DNA of 42,732 nt. Origin: Acidobacteriota bacterium (GTDB lineage: Bacteria; Acidobacteriota; Terriglobia; Acidiferrales; UBA7541). Every line of letters begins with the position of its first letter. The first letter of the stretch is position 1. A model generated the notes under the pieces. The model made no database searches. It was given only the letters and a program-made list of their open reading frames with translations, and was not told where the DNA came from. Shown piece by piece: positions 8,896 to 17,442 of the stretch. The DNA is taken from positions 1-42,732 of the forward strand of contig QHYE01000012.1 of the NCBI GenBank assembly GCA_003224055.1, given 5' to 3'. Made by a program: the position numbers and the translations under genes.

Positions 8896-9588
8896 CTAGG
8901 GCCGGTAAAGAGCTGGAAAAACTTTCTTCAGGTTCTCCAGCTTGGGTAGATCGTTGTACACGATGTAGGGATTACTGAGATTACTCTTGAGGTAGTCCTG
9001 GTGGTAACTCTCGGCCGTGTAAAATGCTTGAAAGGGCTCGACCTTCGTCACAATCGGACGGGAATAGACCTTCGCGGCATCAAGCTGCGCGATATAGGCC
9101 TGCGCGATCCGCTTCTGTTCCTCGCTTGTAAACAAGATCAAGGAGCGATACTGAGAGCCGGTGTCCGGGCCCTGACGGTTCCATTGGGTCGGATCGTGGG
9201 CTACGGAAAAATAAACCATCAAGATCTGCCCATAGGTGATTTCTGACGGGTCGTACGTAATGCTCACGGATTCGGCGTGGCCCGTTACTCCCATGCTCAC
9301 ACTTTCATAGGAAGGAGATTTGACGTAACCGCCCGCGTAGCCAGAAGTCGCCTTAGATACCCCTTTGAGGTGTTCGAAGACCGCCTGGATGCCCCAAAAA
9401 CATCCTCCGGCAAGAACAGCAGTCTGCTGGCCTTTAGCGGAAGCCAGCGGCGCATCGCTCGCAGGCGCTGGGAAGGGGAGCTTCGGAGTTTCCGGTGATC
9501 GGGAACCCAGAGCACGCACGGCATTCCACCCCGCCACGCCAACAATCAGCGCGACTGCGATACTCCGACCCATAAACGGGCTCTTCAT
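8896..9588 (-). CDS. msrA: Peptide methionine-S-sulfoxide reductase, membrane-anchored
   Basis: MsrA reduces the S-epimer of methionine sulfoxide in proteins. The catalytic motif GGCFWG is clear, with nucleophile C63 counted from ATG 9588. Other family blocks are GVSKATSGYAGG, TGHAESVSITYDP, DTGSQYRS and AESYHQDYL. The start at 9588 is preferred because GGGAG lies 7 nt upstream; an in-frame ATG at 9612 would add eight residues. Residues 5-28 form a hydrophobic helix followed by a Pro/Ala-rich spacer, so the enzyme is probably exported or membrane-tethered. C63 is the only cysteine in the protein, so the usual resolving cysteines are absent and recycling must use an external thiol. Confidence 0.95.
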   Translation of the reverse strand: MKSPFMGRSIAVALIVGVAGWNAVRALGSRSPETPKLPFPAPASDAPLASAKGQQTAVLAGGCFWGIQAVFEHLKGVSKATSGYAGGYVKSPSYESVSMGVTGHAESVSITYDPSEITYGQILMVYFSVAHDPTQWNRQGPDTGSQYRSLILFTSEEQKRIAQAYIAQLDAAKVYSRPIVTKVEPFQAFYTAESYHQDYLKSNLSNPYIVYNDLPKLENLKKVFPALYRP

Positions 9589-9805
9589 TGTCCGGCTCCC
9601 AAAACCATCCATCCTAGTTTACTCTGTCTACTGAGGATTGGATGCGGAAGGGCTCCTGCTGGATTAGGTTAGATTTCACACTCAGCCTGGCTTCGTTCCT
9701 AGTCCCCGAGCCCTTGTCTGGAACCACCCGTTGTTGGAACGGTGTGTCTGACTGACGCATCATAGAAGCCGAAGCGTTTACTATTCACTCTGAGGGGCTA
9801 AGTTC

Positions 9806-10999
9806 ATGCGCGCACGAAACATCCTTGCTTTAACCATCGCTCCTTGGTTCGCACTCATACTGCCAGGGCAAGTAACCCACGGGCAGAAGCCGAAGTTGCC
9901 TCCTCCCCATGCCACTGAATCCGCCGGTAACGGGCCGCACCGGGAGAAGCCGGCCGCGGGGTTTCTTCCCACGGTGCCGCAGGGCTTTCGCGTCAATATT
10001 TTTGCGAAGGATTTCAAGGGGCCGCGATGGCTTACGGTAGCGCCGAATGGAGACATTTTCCTGGCCGACACCGGAGCTGACGAAATCATCGTGTTGCGCG
10101 ATCCGAAAAATAGCGGTGGAGCGCAAGAGCGCGAAGTCTTCGTGAACGGAATGAAGAGGCCATTTGGCATCGCCTTCCGCGAGAACTACGTTTACATCGG
10201 GAACATGAATGAGCTGCTGCGCTTTCGCTATGATCCGAAAACCTCGAAGCGCCTCGGCGAAAAGGAGCACCTCCTGGATTTGCCGTCGGGAGGACACAAT
10301 ACGCGGTCGCTGGCATTTTCCGCGGACGGCAAGCATCTGTTTATCGGCGTAGGCTCGGACTCGAATATTGACACGGGAGAGGATCCCCGCCGCGCGGCTG
10401 TCACCATCTGCGATCCCGACGGCAAGAATGCGCGGCTGTATGCCACGGGCCTGAGGAATCCCGTAGGCCTGGCGCTCGAGCCGGTTACCGGAGAAGTCTG
10501 GACTTCCGTGAATGAACGCGACGAACTGGGCGATGATCTGCCTCCGGACTATTTCACTTCCTTGAAAGACGGCGGCTTTTACGGTTGGCCCTATAGCTAC
10601 ATCGGCGACAACGTGGACCAACGCGTGAAGCCGCAGCGTCCGGACCTGGTCGCACGCGCGATTATTCCGGATGTGCTGCTCGGCGCGCACGTGGCCCCGC
10701 TGCAATTCGCTTTCTACACCGCGAAGCAATTTCCAGAAAGCTATCGAGGTGGCGCGTTTGTGGCGGAACACGGCTCCTGGAACCGCGCGAAGCGCTCGGG
10801 ATACCAGGTTGCGTTTGTGGCCTTCAAGAATGGAAAGCCCTCAGCCGATCCCGTGCCGTTTATGACGGGGCTGGTGCCCGATCCCGGCGGACAAGATGTC
10901 AATGGGCGGCCGGTGGGCGTGGCTATCGCCCCGGACGGTTCGCTGCTTGTCTCGGATGACGGAGCAGGCATGGTCTATCGCATCTCATCCGCGAAGTAG
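9806..10999 (+). CDS. PQQ-dependent sugar dehydrogenase-type beta-propeller (sorbosone dehydrogenase family)
   Basis: A 397-aa exported protein with a signal peptide at residues 1-26 (RNILALTIAPWFALILPG). It shows the blade pattern of soluble glucose/sorbosone dehydrogenases: GPRWLTVAPNGDIFLADTGADEIIVL, RPFGIAFRENYVYIGN, GGHNTRSLAFSADGKHLFIGVGS, GLRNPVGLALEPVTGEVWTSVNERDELGDDLPPDY, then the hallmark FVAEHGSWNRAKRSGY and a final VAIAPDGSLLVSDDGAGMVYRI. Family members oxidise sugars or aldoses in the periplasm with PQQ. No PQQ biosynthesis gene lies in the window and the substrate is unknown. It is a single gene with no clear operon partner. Confidence 0.85.
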   Translation: MRARNILALTIAPWFALILPGQVTHGQKPKLPPPHATESAGNGPHREKPAAGFLPTVPQGFRVNIFAKDFKGPRWLTVAPNGDIFLADTGADEIIVLRDPKNSGGAQEREVFVNGMKRPFGIAFRENYVYIGNMNELLRFRYDPKTSKRLGEKEHLLDLPSGGHNTRSLAFSADGKHLFIGVGSDSNIDTGEDPRRAAVTICDPDGKNARLYATGLRNPVGLALEPVTGEVWTSVNERDELGDDLPPDYFTSLKDGGFYGWPYSYIGDNVDQRVKPQRPDLVARAIIPDVLLGAHVAPLQFAFYTAKQFPESYRGGAFVAEHGSWNRAKRSGYQVAFVAFKNGKPSADPVPFMTGLVPDPGGQDVNGRPVGVAIAPDGSLLVSDDGAGMVYRISSAK

Positions 11000-11097
11000 G
11001 AGACAGGATCGGAATCTGTTGAATCAGGAACAGTCACGTCCGCGCTTCGCGGTTCCGCGGCGGCTGTAGCCCACGCATGCGCAGTCTGAAGCCCGTG

Positions 11098-13583
11098 TTA
11101 CTTGACAATCAGCTTGAGCTGAATGGGCTGCAGTTCCAGCGGCTGCCCTGAGGACGACGTCGCCGCTGGTGTAATGACAATCGTTGAAGTTCCCGCTGGC
11201 GTAATGATGGATTGCTGTGGGACGGCAGCGCTCCCTCCTCCACAACCCGCGATGCCGAGAAAGACGCAGAAAACTGCCATGGTGAGAGCGCTGCACCCCA
11301 TCAAACGCCCTCTGCCTTCGGCATTTCTGGGCCTCCGGAGATTCTTGACGGCCACCAGGAGAACCAATCCGAGTGTCAACAGGGGCAGTACACGCTGCCC
11401 GGAAACGGGTGTGAAGCGTATGGGAATCGAAGGTGGTAGCATCGCGCCTCCGCTCGTCGCTACCGTAACCGTAAACGGAGAGGGTGCGCTATTGGCGACG
11501 GACACGCTCGAAGGCACATGACACGTCGCGCCGAGCGGCGCGCCGCTGCAAACCAAGGAAACGTTTCCGCTATAGCCCGGCCCGGGTGTTAACTGCAATT
11601 GGTATTGAGCCACTTGACCAGCCGTGACGGACGCGGTTGTCGCGCCTCCCGGGGCGACCCCTGCGGTGAATGCCGGATTGGCGATGGCGCTAAGCGAAAC
11701 ACTTTGTGGAGAACCCTGCGCATCGTCCGTGATGGTTAAGGTTGCCGTACGCTGGCCGGGGCCAATCGGATTGAATGCAACCAAAATCGTGCAGTTCCCA
11801 GCGGGGGCAATCGCAGCTGTGCAATTGTTGGTGAAACTGAAGTCCGAAGGATTAGGGTCGGCGCCAGCCACGGAGGAAATGTGGAGAGGCGCATTCCCCG
11901 AGTTGGTGATGGTCAACGTTTGCGGGGTGCCGGTTGTTTCTTGTGTGATGGTCGGGAAAGAGGGTGCAGTCGGAGAGAGAGTCAGGGCGGGAACGGCGGC
12001 GAGGCCTGCGCCGTTTAGGACAAGAGTTTGCGGGCTGGCAGGGGCGTTGTCTGCAACCTCAAGCGTGGCCAACAATGGGCCAGCGCTGGTGGGCGAAAAG
12101 TCGATACTGACAGAGCAGTTCGAATTTGGGGCGAGCGTTGCCGTGCAAGTATTTGTTTGAGAAAAGCTGGAAGCATTTGTCCCGATGATCGATATGGAAC
12201 TGATGGCCAGGGCTTGGTCACCGTTGTTGACGATCGAAAACACCCGGGTTGGGCCGCTGGTGCCAACCGTGACGCTGCCGAAGTTTGCCGTGGATGGAAA
12301 GATCGTCGCGGCAGGGCCGCTGAGAGCCTGAACTTGGTTGCCAGAGATGGCGATTCCCGATGCACCTCCTATTCCGTTCATCCCGCCGTTGAAGGGAGAT
12401 CCCGAAATCTCCGTGAGATTCCCAGACTGCTGGTCGATTTGATAAACGTGAATGCCGACGCCAAAGGGAGAGAGAGAGTAAAGGTATGGGCCCAGGGGAT
12501 CGGCGACGGAAGTGCCTGGGGAAAAAGAAATGTTTGTGAAAGGCCCCTGAACTTGCGTCAATGCGCCCGTGACTTAATCAATCGAGTAAGTGACGACATT
12601 AGCATCAGTCTCTTGCGCAACGTAGAGAAACCTGCCGGAGTTATCGACGAACATAGCACCGGGTAAAATGCCGGGATTGGGACCCAAGTTCACAGTGGAT
12701 GAAGGGAGCCTCGCGGTACCATCCAGCGGGGAGATCATGCAGCTGTCGATGAATCCGATATTTTGGCCCCATCCAGCAAAGAAAAACCGCCCCTGGGGGT
12801 CCATGGCGTTTGAGTGCCCGCGCCCAGCCGAAGTATCGGCCAGCCCGTTGAAACTCAACGCGCCCGACGAGGGATTGATGGAATACACCTCTGCTCCACC
12901 CACTTCCAGGCCGTTTTGACCCTGACTCAGGCCAACGTACAAGCGAAGCCCCTTGGGATCGGTCAGCAATTGAATAGGTGCGCCGCCGCTAGAAAGGTAA
13001 GTGCTCTGTTGGGTGACGAGCACGGGGCTGGAACCTGATGTATCAATGGCCAGTGAAACGACGGAACTCGATCCCACGAAATCGCCGTCGTAGTAACCGA
13101 CGAAGACAAAACTTCCCGACTTTTCGGTGGTGATGGAAATAGGTCGAGTGGGCGCGTGATTGGAATTCAGAGTTGGAGGGACGGCAAAGGGAGACGCGGG
13201 GACTTCCGTGAGAGCGCCTGTGCTCTGGTCGATTTGGAACATAGAGATATCGTTATGAGTGGGATTGAGGACGAAGACAAACCTACCCCGGCCGTCTACA
13301 GCGACCAGGCCGCCTTCAAATCGCTCGTTAAGGGGTGACCCAGGGACGGCGCTGAGGGCGCCCGTTTGGTTGGCTTTGCTAAATCCTGTTATGACCGAAG
13401 AAGTCGGAGTTGTCGGCTGAGAACCGTAGACGTATTGTTGGGAGGGGCCTGGGCATCGGCCACGGAAGTGGCTCCCAGCAACATGCTCAACACAAGAAGG
13501 AACTGCATAACTCTCGAACGCCGCTGAATTCCGTCCAGAAGAGTCAAGAGCGAAACGGAAGATGCTTCCGTTTGCGTGGACAT
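11098..13583 (-). pseudogene. Broken secreted beta-propeller/choice-of-anchor-D surface protein
   Basis: One ancestral gene is split by two lesions. The N terminus (start near 13583, GAGGA upstream) carries a signal peptide, MQFLLVLSMLLGATSVADA, in one frame. Shortly after (about 13440) the propeller continues in another frame: QQYVYGSQPTTP, then VITGFSKANQTGALSAVPGSPL, then RFVFVLNPTHNDISMFQID. One missing base near the C-rich run would join them. The propeller frame then reads to TYSID, hits TAA (12574-12576), and resumes in the same frame with VTGALTQVQG. Downstream are two choice-of-anchor-D Ig-like repeats (TFT-NNCT, SVSIDFSP, ILVAFNPIG), a further beta domain, a membrane helix and a CGGG segment. 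It is either a true pseudogene or two sequencing errors. Confidence 0.8.
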
Positions 13584-13765
13584 TGATCTTCCTCGGCCGT
13601 TTTTCACGCGGCTCCTTCTGATTTCTGAGAGGGAAACAATTGCAGCTTCACAGTACCGTTGCCCTGAGGAAGCGTCAACACAAATTATCTAATTGGATAC
13701 TCTAATATATAGATTACTGTTATGTTCTCAGGCTTCAGGGGAAAGAAGAAACTGCCCGCGCGGCG

Positions 13766-14641
13766 TTACGCTTCGCGAAGGATGCGCACTAATTCTGCGG
13801 CGGCATGCGGCAGGCGCGCGCCGCGCCGTGAAACGAGATAGAGGTGGCGCGGCATGTTCAATTGCCGCACTTTCACTTCCTTCATCCAGCCGTGCTCGAG
13901 TTCCCATTGCACGCACATGCGCGGCACGATCGCCACGCCCATGCCCATTTGCACGAAGCGCTTGATGCTTTCAATCGTTGGCATTTCGATCGGCATGTTC
14001 AGCGCCGTGCGGTTTCGTGCAAAGAGCTCGATCACGCGCCGCCGGAACGGCGATTCCACAATGTGCGCGATAAAGTTTTCATCGCCGAGTTCCGCGACAT
14101 CCACTTCGCGCTTCTTCGCCAGGTGGTGCTTCAAAGGCACGACCAGCGTCAGCTCATCTTTCAGAATTTCCGTTGCCAGCAGCTGCGCGTCCCGCGGCAC
14201 AAAAGAAACCGCGCCGAGATCCAGCCGGTAGTTCAAGACCTCATGTGGAATATCCCGGGAGAACATGCGGTGCACGCGCACCTGCACTCCAGGATGCAAC
14301 TCGCGAAATCTTGCCAGCGCGGGAAGCAGTGCGTGGATCGAACTCTCGTTCACGCCAAGCGAAAGTTCACCCCGCTTCAAACCCTCCAATTCGCTGAGCC
14401 CTTTCTTGACCTCATCGCGCAGATTGATCAGGCGCTCGGCGTAGTCCTTGAGGAGGGTTCCCGCATCAGTGAGCCGAACCGGCCTCGCTCCGCGGACGAA
14501 GAGGGGCTGACCCAGCCCGTCCTCCAGCTTGCGAATGGCCAGGCTGATGGCCGGTTGCGTGCGATAGAGACGCTCCGCCGCCCGCGAGAAGCTGCCTTCC
14601 TTCGCCACCATTAGAAATACTTGGAGTTCGCCCAGATCCAC
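13766..14641 (-). CDS. LysR-family transcriptional regulator
   Basis: A 291-aa LysR regulator. The start is taken as GTG 14641 because GAGG lies six nt upstream and the product then begins VDLGELQVFLMVAKEGS, as LysR proteins do. The winged HTH covers about residues 1-60 (SFSRAAERLYRTQPAISLAIRKLEDGLGQPLFVRG), followed by the linker helix and a periplasmic-binding-like effector domain (LSLGVNESSIHALLPALARFRELHPGVQVRV, IKRFVQMGMGVAIVPR). It is transcribed divergently from leuA, with a 105-bp intergenic region carrying a perfect palindrome. The effector is unknown; control of leuAB by a leucine-pathway intermediate is a reasonable guess. Confidence 0.92.
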   Translation of the reverse strand: MDLGELQVFLMVAKEGSFSRAAERLYRTQPAISLAIRKLEDGLGQPLFVRGARPVRLTDAGTLLKDYAERLINLRDEVKKGLSELEGLKRGELSLGVNESSIHALLPALARFRELHPGVQVRVHRMFSRDIPHEVLNYRLDLGAVSFVPRDAQLLATEILKDELTLVVPLKHHLAKKREVDVAELGDENFIAHIVESPFRRRVIELFARNRTALNMPIEMPTIESIKRFVQMGMGVAIVPRMCVQWELEHGWMKEVKVRQLNMPRHLYLVSRRGARLPHAAAELVRILREA

Positions 14642-14649
14642 TGGTTCCT

Positions 14650-14661
14650 CTGTCCGGACAG
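14650..14661. promoter_or_regulatory. 12-bp perfect palindrome, candidate LysR operator
   Basis: CTGTCCGGACAG (14650-14661) lies between the divergent LysR gene and leuA, immediately upstream of the LysR start and about 86 bp before the leuA start. A direct echo, GACAGTATAA / GACAGTATTA, follows at 14657-14676. LysR proteins usually bind such dyads in the divergent region and repress themselves. Not tested. Confidence 0.45.
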
Positions 14662-14746
14662 TATAAGACAGTATTATCAAAAGCAGAATAAAGATAAATT
14701 GGACTACAGGCCCCCTCCCGTGCGTAACTACAGGGTGGGAGACCCT

Positions 14747-15940
14747 ATGGACGTCGTACGCATCTTTGACACTACGCTCCGTGACGGCGAGCAGTCGCCC
14801 GGCTTCTCGATGAACACGGAGGAGAAGATCCGCCTGGCACGCCAGCTAGCGGCCCTGAATGTAGATGTGATCGAAGCGGGCTTTCCGATTGCGTCGCGCG
14901 GCGACCTCGAAGCGGTCAAGAAAGTCGCGCAAGAAGTCCGCACCGTGCCCATCGCGGCGCTCGCTCGCGCAAAAAAACAGGACGTGGACGCGGCCGTTGA
15001 AGCCTTGAAGCCGGCGGCCTCCTCCCGGCTGCACGTTTTCCTTGCGACCTCCGATTTGCACCTTCGCGTAAAGCTCAATATGACCCGCGAACAGGCGCTT
15101 GAAGCCATTACCTCGATGGTGCGGCATGGCCGCCAGCACGTCGGCGAGGTCGAATTCTCCGCCGAAGACGCCGGACGAACCGACATCGGCTTTCTTTGCC
15201 AGGTGTGCCGTGCTGCCGTGGATGCCGGCGCGACAATCCTGAACCTGCCGGATACCGTGGGATACGCGGTTCCGGAAGAATACGGCGCGATGTTCACCAA
15301 GGTGCGTGAGTACCTCGGCGATCCTGATGGCGTAACGCTCAGCGCGCATTGTCATGACGACCTGGGCATGGCGGTCGCCAATTCGCTGGCAGCCGTTCGC
15401 GCGGGAGTCCGGCAGATCGAGTGCACCATCAACGGAATCGGCGAACGCGCCGGAAACGCATCGCTTGAAGAAGTGGTGGTCGCTCTCTCAGTGCGCAAGG
15501 AAAGCTTTGGCGTGACGACGGGAATCCGGCTCGAAGAGCTCTTCCCCACAAGTCGCATGCTCACGGAAATCACCGGCGCGCAGGTCGCCCCGAACAAAGC
15601 TATCGTGGGCGCCAATGCGTTCGCACACGAGGCGGGAATCCACCAGGATGGAATCATCAAGAACCCGCTGACGTACGAAATCATTTCGCCGCAGAGTGTC
15701 GGCGTCCCGGCGCGCTCGCTCGTTCTTGGAAAACATTCGGGCCGCAATGCGCTCCGCGAGGCGCTGCGCGATCTGGGTTTCGAGGCGAGCGATACGGAAC
15801 TGGCGGAGGTTTATACCCGCGTAACCGCGCTGGCCGATCAGTCTAAGCTGGTGCGCGCTCGGGACATCCTTGCGATCGCCCACGAGGTCATCCGCCGCCG
15901 TCCCGCGGTGATAGCGGCGGAATCGTCCTCCGCAGCCTGA
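14747..15940 (+). CDS. leuA: 2-isopropylmalate synthase, short form without regulatory domain
   Basis: The first enzyme of leucine synthesis, condensing acetyl-CoA with 2-ketoisovalerate. The start at ATG 14747 gives MDVVRIFDTTLRDGEQSPG, with the metal/catalytic segment DTTLRDGEQ at residues 8-16. HCHDDLG at 201-207 holds the metal-binding His pair, and NGIGERAGN at 229-237 is a family hallmark. The LeuA-type block HEAGIHQDGIIKNPLTYEI and the VLGKHSGRNALREAL subdomain are present. The protein stops at 397 aa, while typical bacterial LeuA is about 510. The C-terminal LeuA dimerisation/feedback domain is absent, so leucine inhibition may be lost. A homocitrate-synthase-like activity is an alternative, but the leuB partner favours LeuA. 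Confidence 0.9.
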   Translation: MDVVRIFDTTLRDGEQSPGFSMNTEEKIRLARQLAALNVDVIEAGFPIASRGDLEAVKKVAQEVRTVPIAALARAKKQDVDAAVEALKPAASSRLHVFLATSDLHLRVKLNMTREQALEAITSMVRHGRQHVGEVEFSAEDAGRTDIGFLCQVCRAAVDAGATILNLPDTVGYAVPEEYGAMFTKVREYLGDPDGVTLSAHCHDDLGMAVANSLAAVRAGVRQIECTINGIGERAGNASLEEVVVALSVRKESFGVTTGIRLEELFPTSRMLTEITGAQVAPNKAIVGANAFAHEAGIHQDGIIKNPLTYEIISPQSVGVPARSLVLGKHSGRNALREALRDLGFEASDTELAEVYTRVTALADQSKLVRARDILAIAHEVIRRRPAVIAAESSSAA

Positions 15941-16049
15941 CCTTTCCGTTGCTGAAAAGTAGTTTGTGACGGGGGAATCCTGCCGTGTTTCGCCTCTTAG
16001 CGTAGCGCCCACGGCTTGCACCAATTTTTGCATTTGCCCGGGGATCTTT

Positions 16050-17156
16050 ATGAAGAAGACCATCATCCTGTTGCCTGGAGACGGCATCGGCCCGGAAGTG
16101 TCGCGTGCCGCAGCCACGATCCTGCGCGAAACCGCGCACGAATTTAACCACGAGTTCGAGTTCCGTGAACTTCCGATCGGCGGCGCCGCCATTGATGCCG
16201 CGGGCACGCCTCTTCCGAACGAAACGCTTGACGCTTGCCGAAAGGCCGACGCCGTTATTCTAGGAGCCGTCGGCGGCCCGAAGTGGGATTCGTTGCCGGT
16301 AGGGAAGCGCCCGGAAAGCGGGCTGCTCGGTTTGCGGAAAGGACTGGGGCTGTACATCAACGTTCGTCCCGTGAAGCTCCTGGAACCGCTGAAGGGGATT
16401 TCGCCCCTCAAGCCAGATCGCCTCGGCGATCTAGACCTCGAGATTGTGCGTGAGCTCGCCGGCGGAATGTATTTCGGCGAACGTGGAAACGCTACAGAAA
16501 AAGGCGTGGAACGTGCCTGGGACACCGAGTCCTACTCGACGCCGGAAATCGAGCGCATCGCCACGTTTGCCTACAACCGTGCGGAGAATCGTTCGCGGCG
16601 GCTCTGTTCCGTGGACAAGGCCAACGTGCTCACCAGCTCTCAACTCTGGCGCCGCACCGTCACGGCGATGAGCACCGTGTTTTCTTCCGTGAAACTCGAG
16701 CACATGTATGTGGACAATACCGCCATGCAACTGACCTTGCGGCCCTCCCAGTTTGACGTGATGCTCACCTCCAACATGTTTGGCGACATTTTGAGCGACG
16801 CCGCGGCGGCCTTGGTCGGCTCTATCGGTCTGATCCCTTCGGCGAGTTTCGGTTCAACCGCGCCGCTGTTTGAACCCATTCATGGTTCGGCGCCTTCCCT
16901 CGTCGGAACCGACACCGCCAATCCCATCGGCTCGATTCTCAGCGCCACGATGATGCTCCGCGACGCTTTTGGGCTCTCGCTCGAAGCCGACTGGGTCGAG
17001 CAATCGCTCCTGCGCGTCCTCGCCGGCGGCTATCGCACACCGGACATCACGGAGCCTGGCGCTCGCGCCGTGGGCGGCTCGGTTTTCACCGAAATCCTTC
17101 GCGAAGAGATGCAGCGCACGCTCGAACATGCCGAGCGCTACGGTTGGGGCGTGTAG
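16050..17156 (+). CDS. leuB: 3-isopropylmalate dehydrogenase
   Basis: A 368-aa NAD-dependent beta-decarboxylating dehydrogenase that converts 3-isopropylmalate to 2-oxoisocaproate. The start at ATG 16050 gives MKKTIILLPGDGIGPEVS. Family marks are AVILGAVGGPKWD, LRKGLGLYINVRPVKL, ELAGGMYFG, the SVDKANVLTSSQLWRRTV block, MYVDNTAMQL with the catalytic aspartates, and FEPIHGSAPSLVGTDTANPIGSILSATMML, where the NAD-binding loop fits LeuB rather than isocitrate dehydrogenase. It lies 109 bp after leuA in the same direction. leuC and leuD are not in the window. Confidence 0.96.
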   Translation: MKKTIILLPGDGIGPEVSRAAATILRETAHEFNHEFEFRELPIGGAAIDAAGTPLPNETLDACRKADAVILGAVGGPKWDSLPVGKRPESGLLGLRKGLGLYINVRPVKLLEPLKGISPLKPDRLGDLDLEIVRELAGGMYFGERGNATEKGVERAWDTESYSTPEIERIATFAYNRAENRSRRLCSVDKANVLTSSQLWRRTVTAMSTVFSSVKLEHMYVDNTAMQLTLRPSQFDVMLTSNMFGDILSDAAAALVGSIGLIPSASFGSTAPLFEPIHGSAPSLVGTDTANPIGSILSATMMLRDAFGLSLEADWVEQSLLRVLAGGYRTPDITEPGARAVGGSVFTEILREEMQRTLEHAERYGWGV

Positions 17157-17407
17157 GGCTGGCTCTCCTCTCGGCCCTCTAGGCGAGCATAGTCCTCATC
17201 GACCCCTTCTCAAGCTGTACGTGCCCCCGCGCCTTGCGAGAACTTGCTGAGAATGCTACTTTTACACTTTCCCAAGCAGCCCGCGGCGAGCTGGAGTCGG
17301 GGACACTCGGTGGCATTGCTTCGTAAGCGGGCTGAATCCGTTCCAGTTTGGCTGAGTCCGAGGGTGCGAATCATCATTACTCATAGCGAGAGTTCTGGGC
17401 ATTTTTC

Positions 17408-17426
17408 GCGACGGATGAGCCGTCGC
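17408..17426 (+). other. Hairpin before the lipid cluster
   Basis: GCGACGG (17408-17414) pairs with CCGTCGC (17420-17426) around a 5-nt loop, ending 17 bp before the first ATG of the lipid cluster. There is no T-run, so it is not a clear terminator. It may shape the 5' leader of the cluster transcript. The remaining 17157-17442 holds no gene. Confidence 0.35.
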
Positions 17427-17442
17427 TAGTCCCACGCCTGCC

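Noticed and set aside
15941-16049. Leucine attenuator or leader peptide between or before leuA and leuB
   Set aside because: No run of Leu codons with a following hairpin and T-run was seen here or upstream of leuA.
15488-16525. 345-codon minus-strand ORF across leuA and leuB
   Set aside because: It is an antisense shadow of two clear enzymes; its composition is Arg/Ser-rich and no domain is recognisable.
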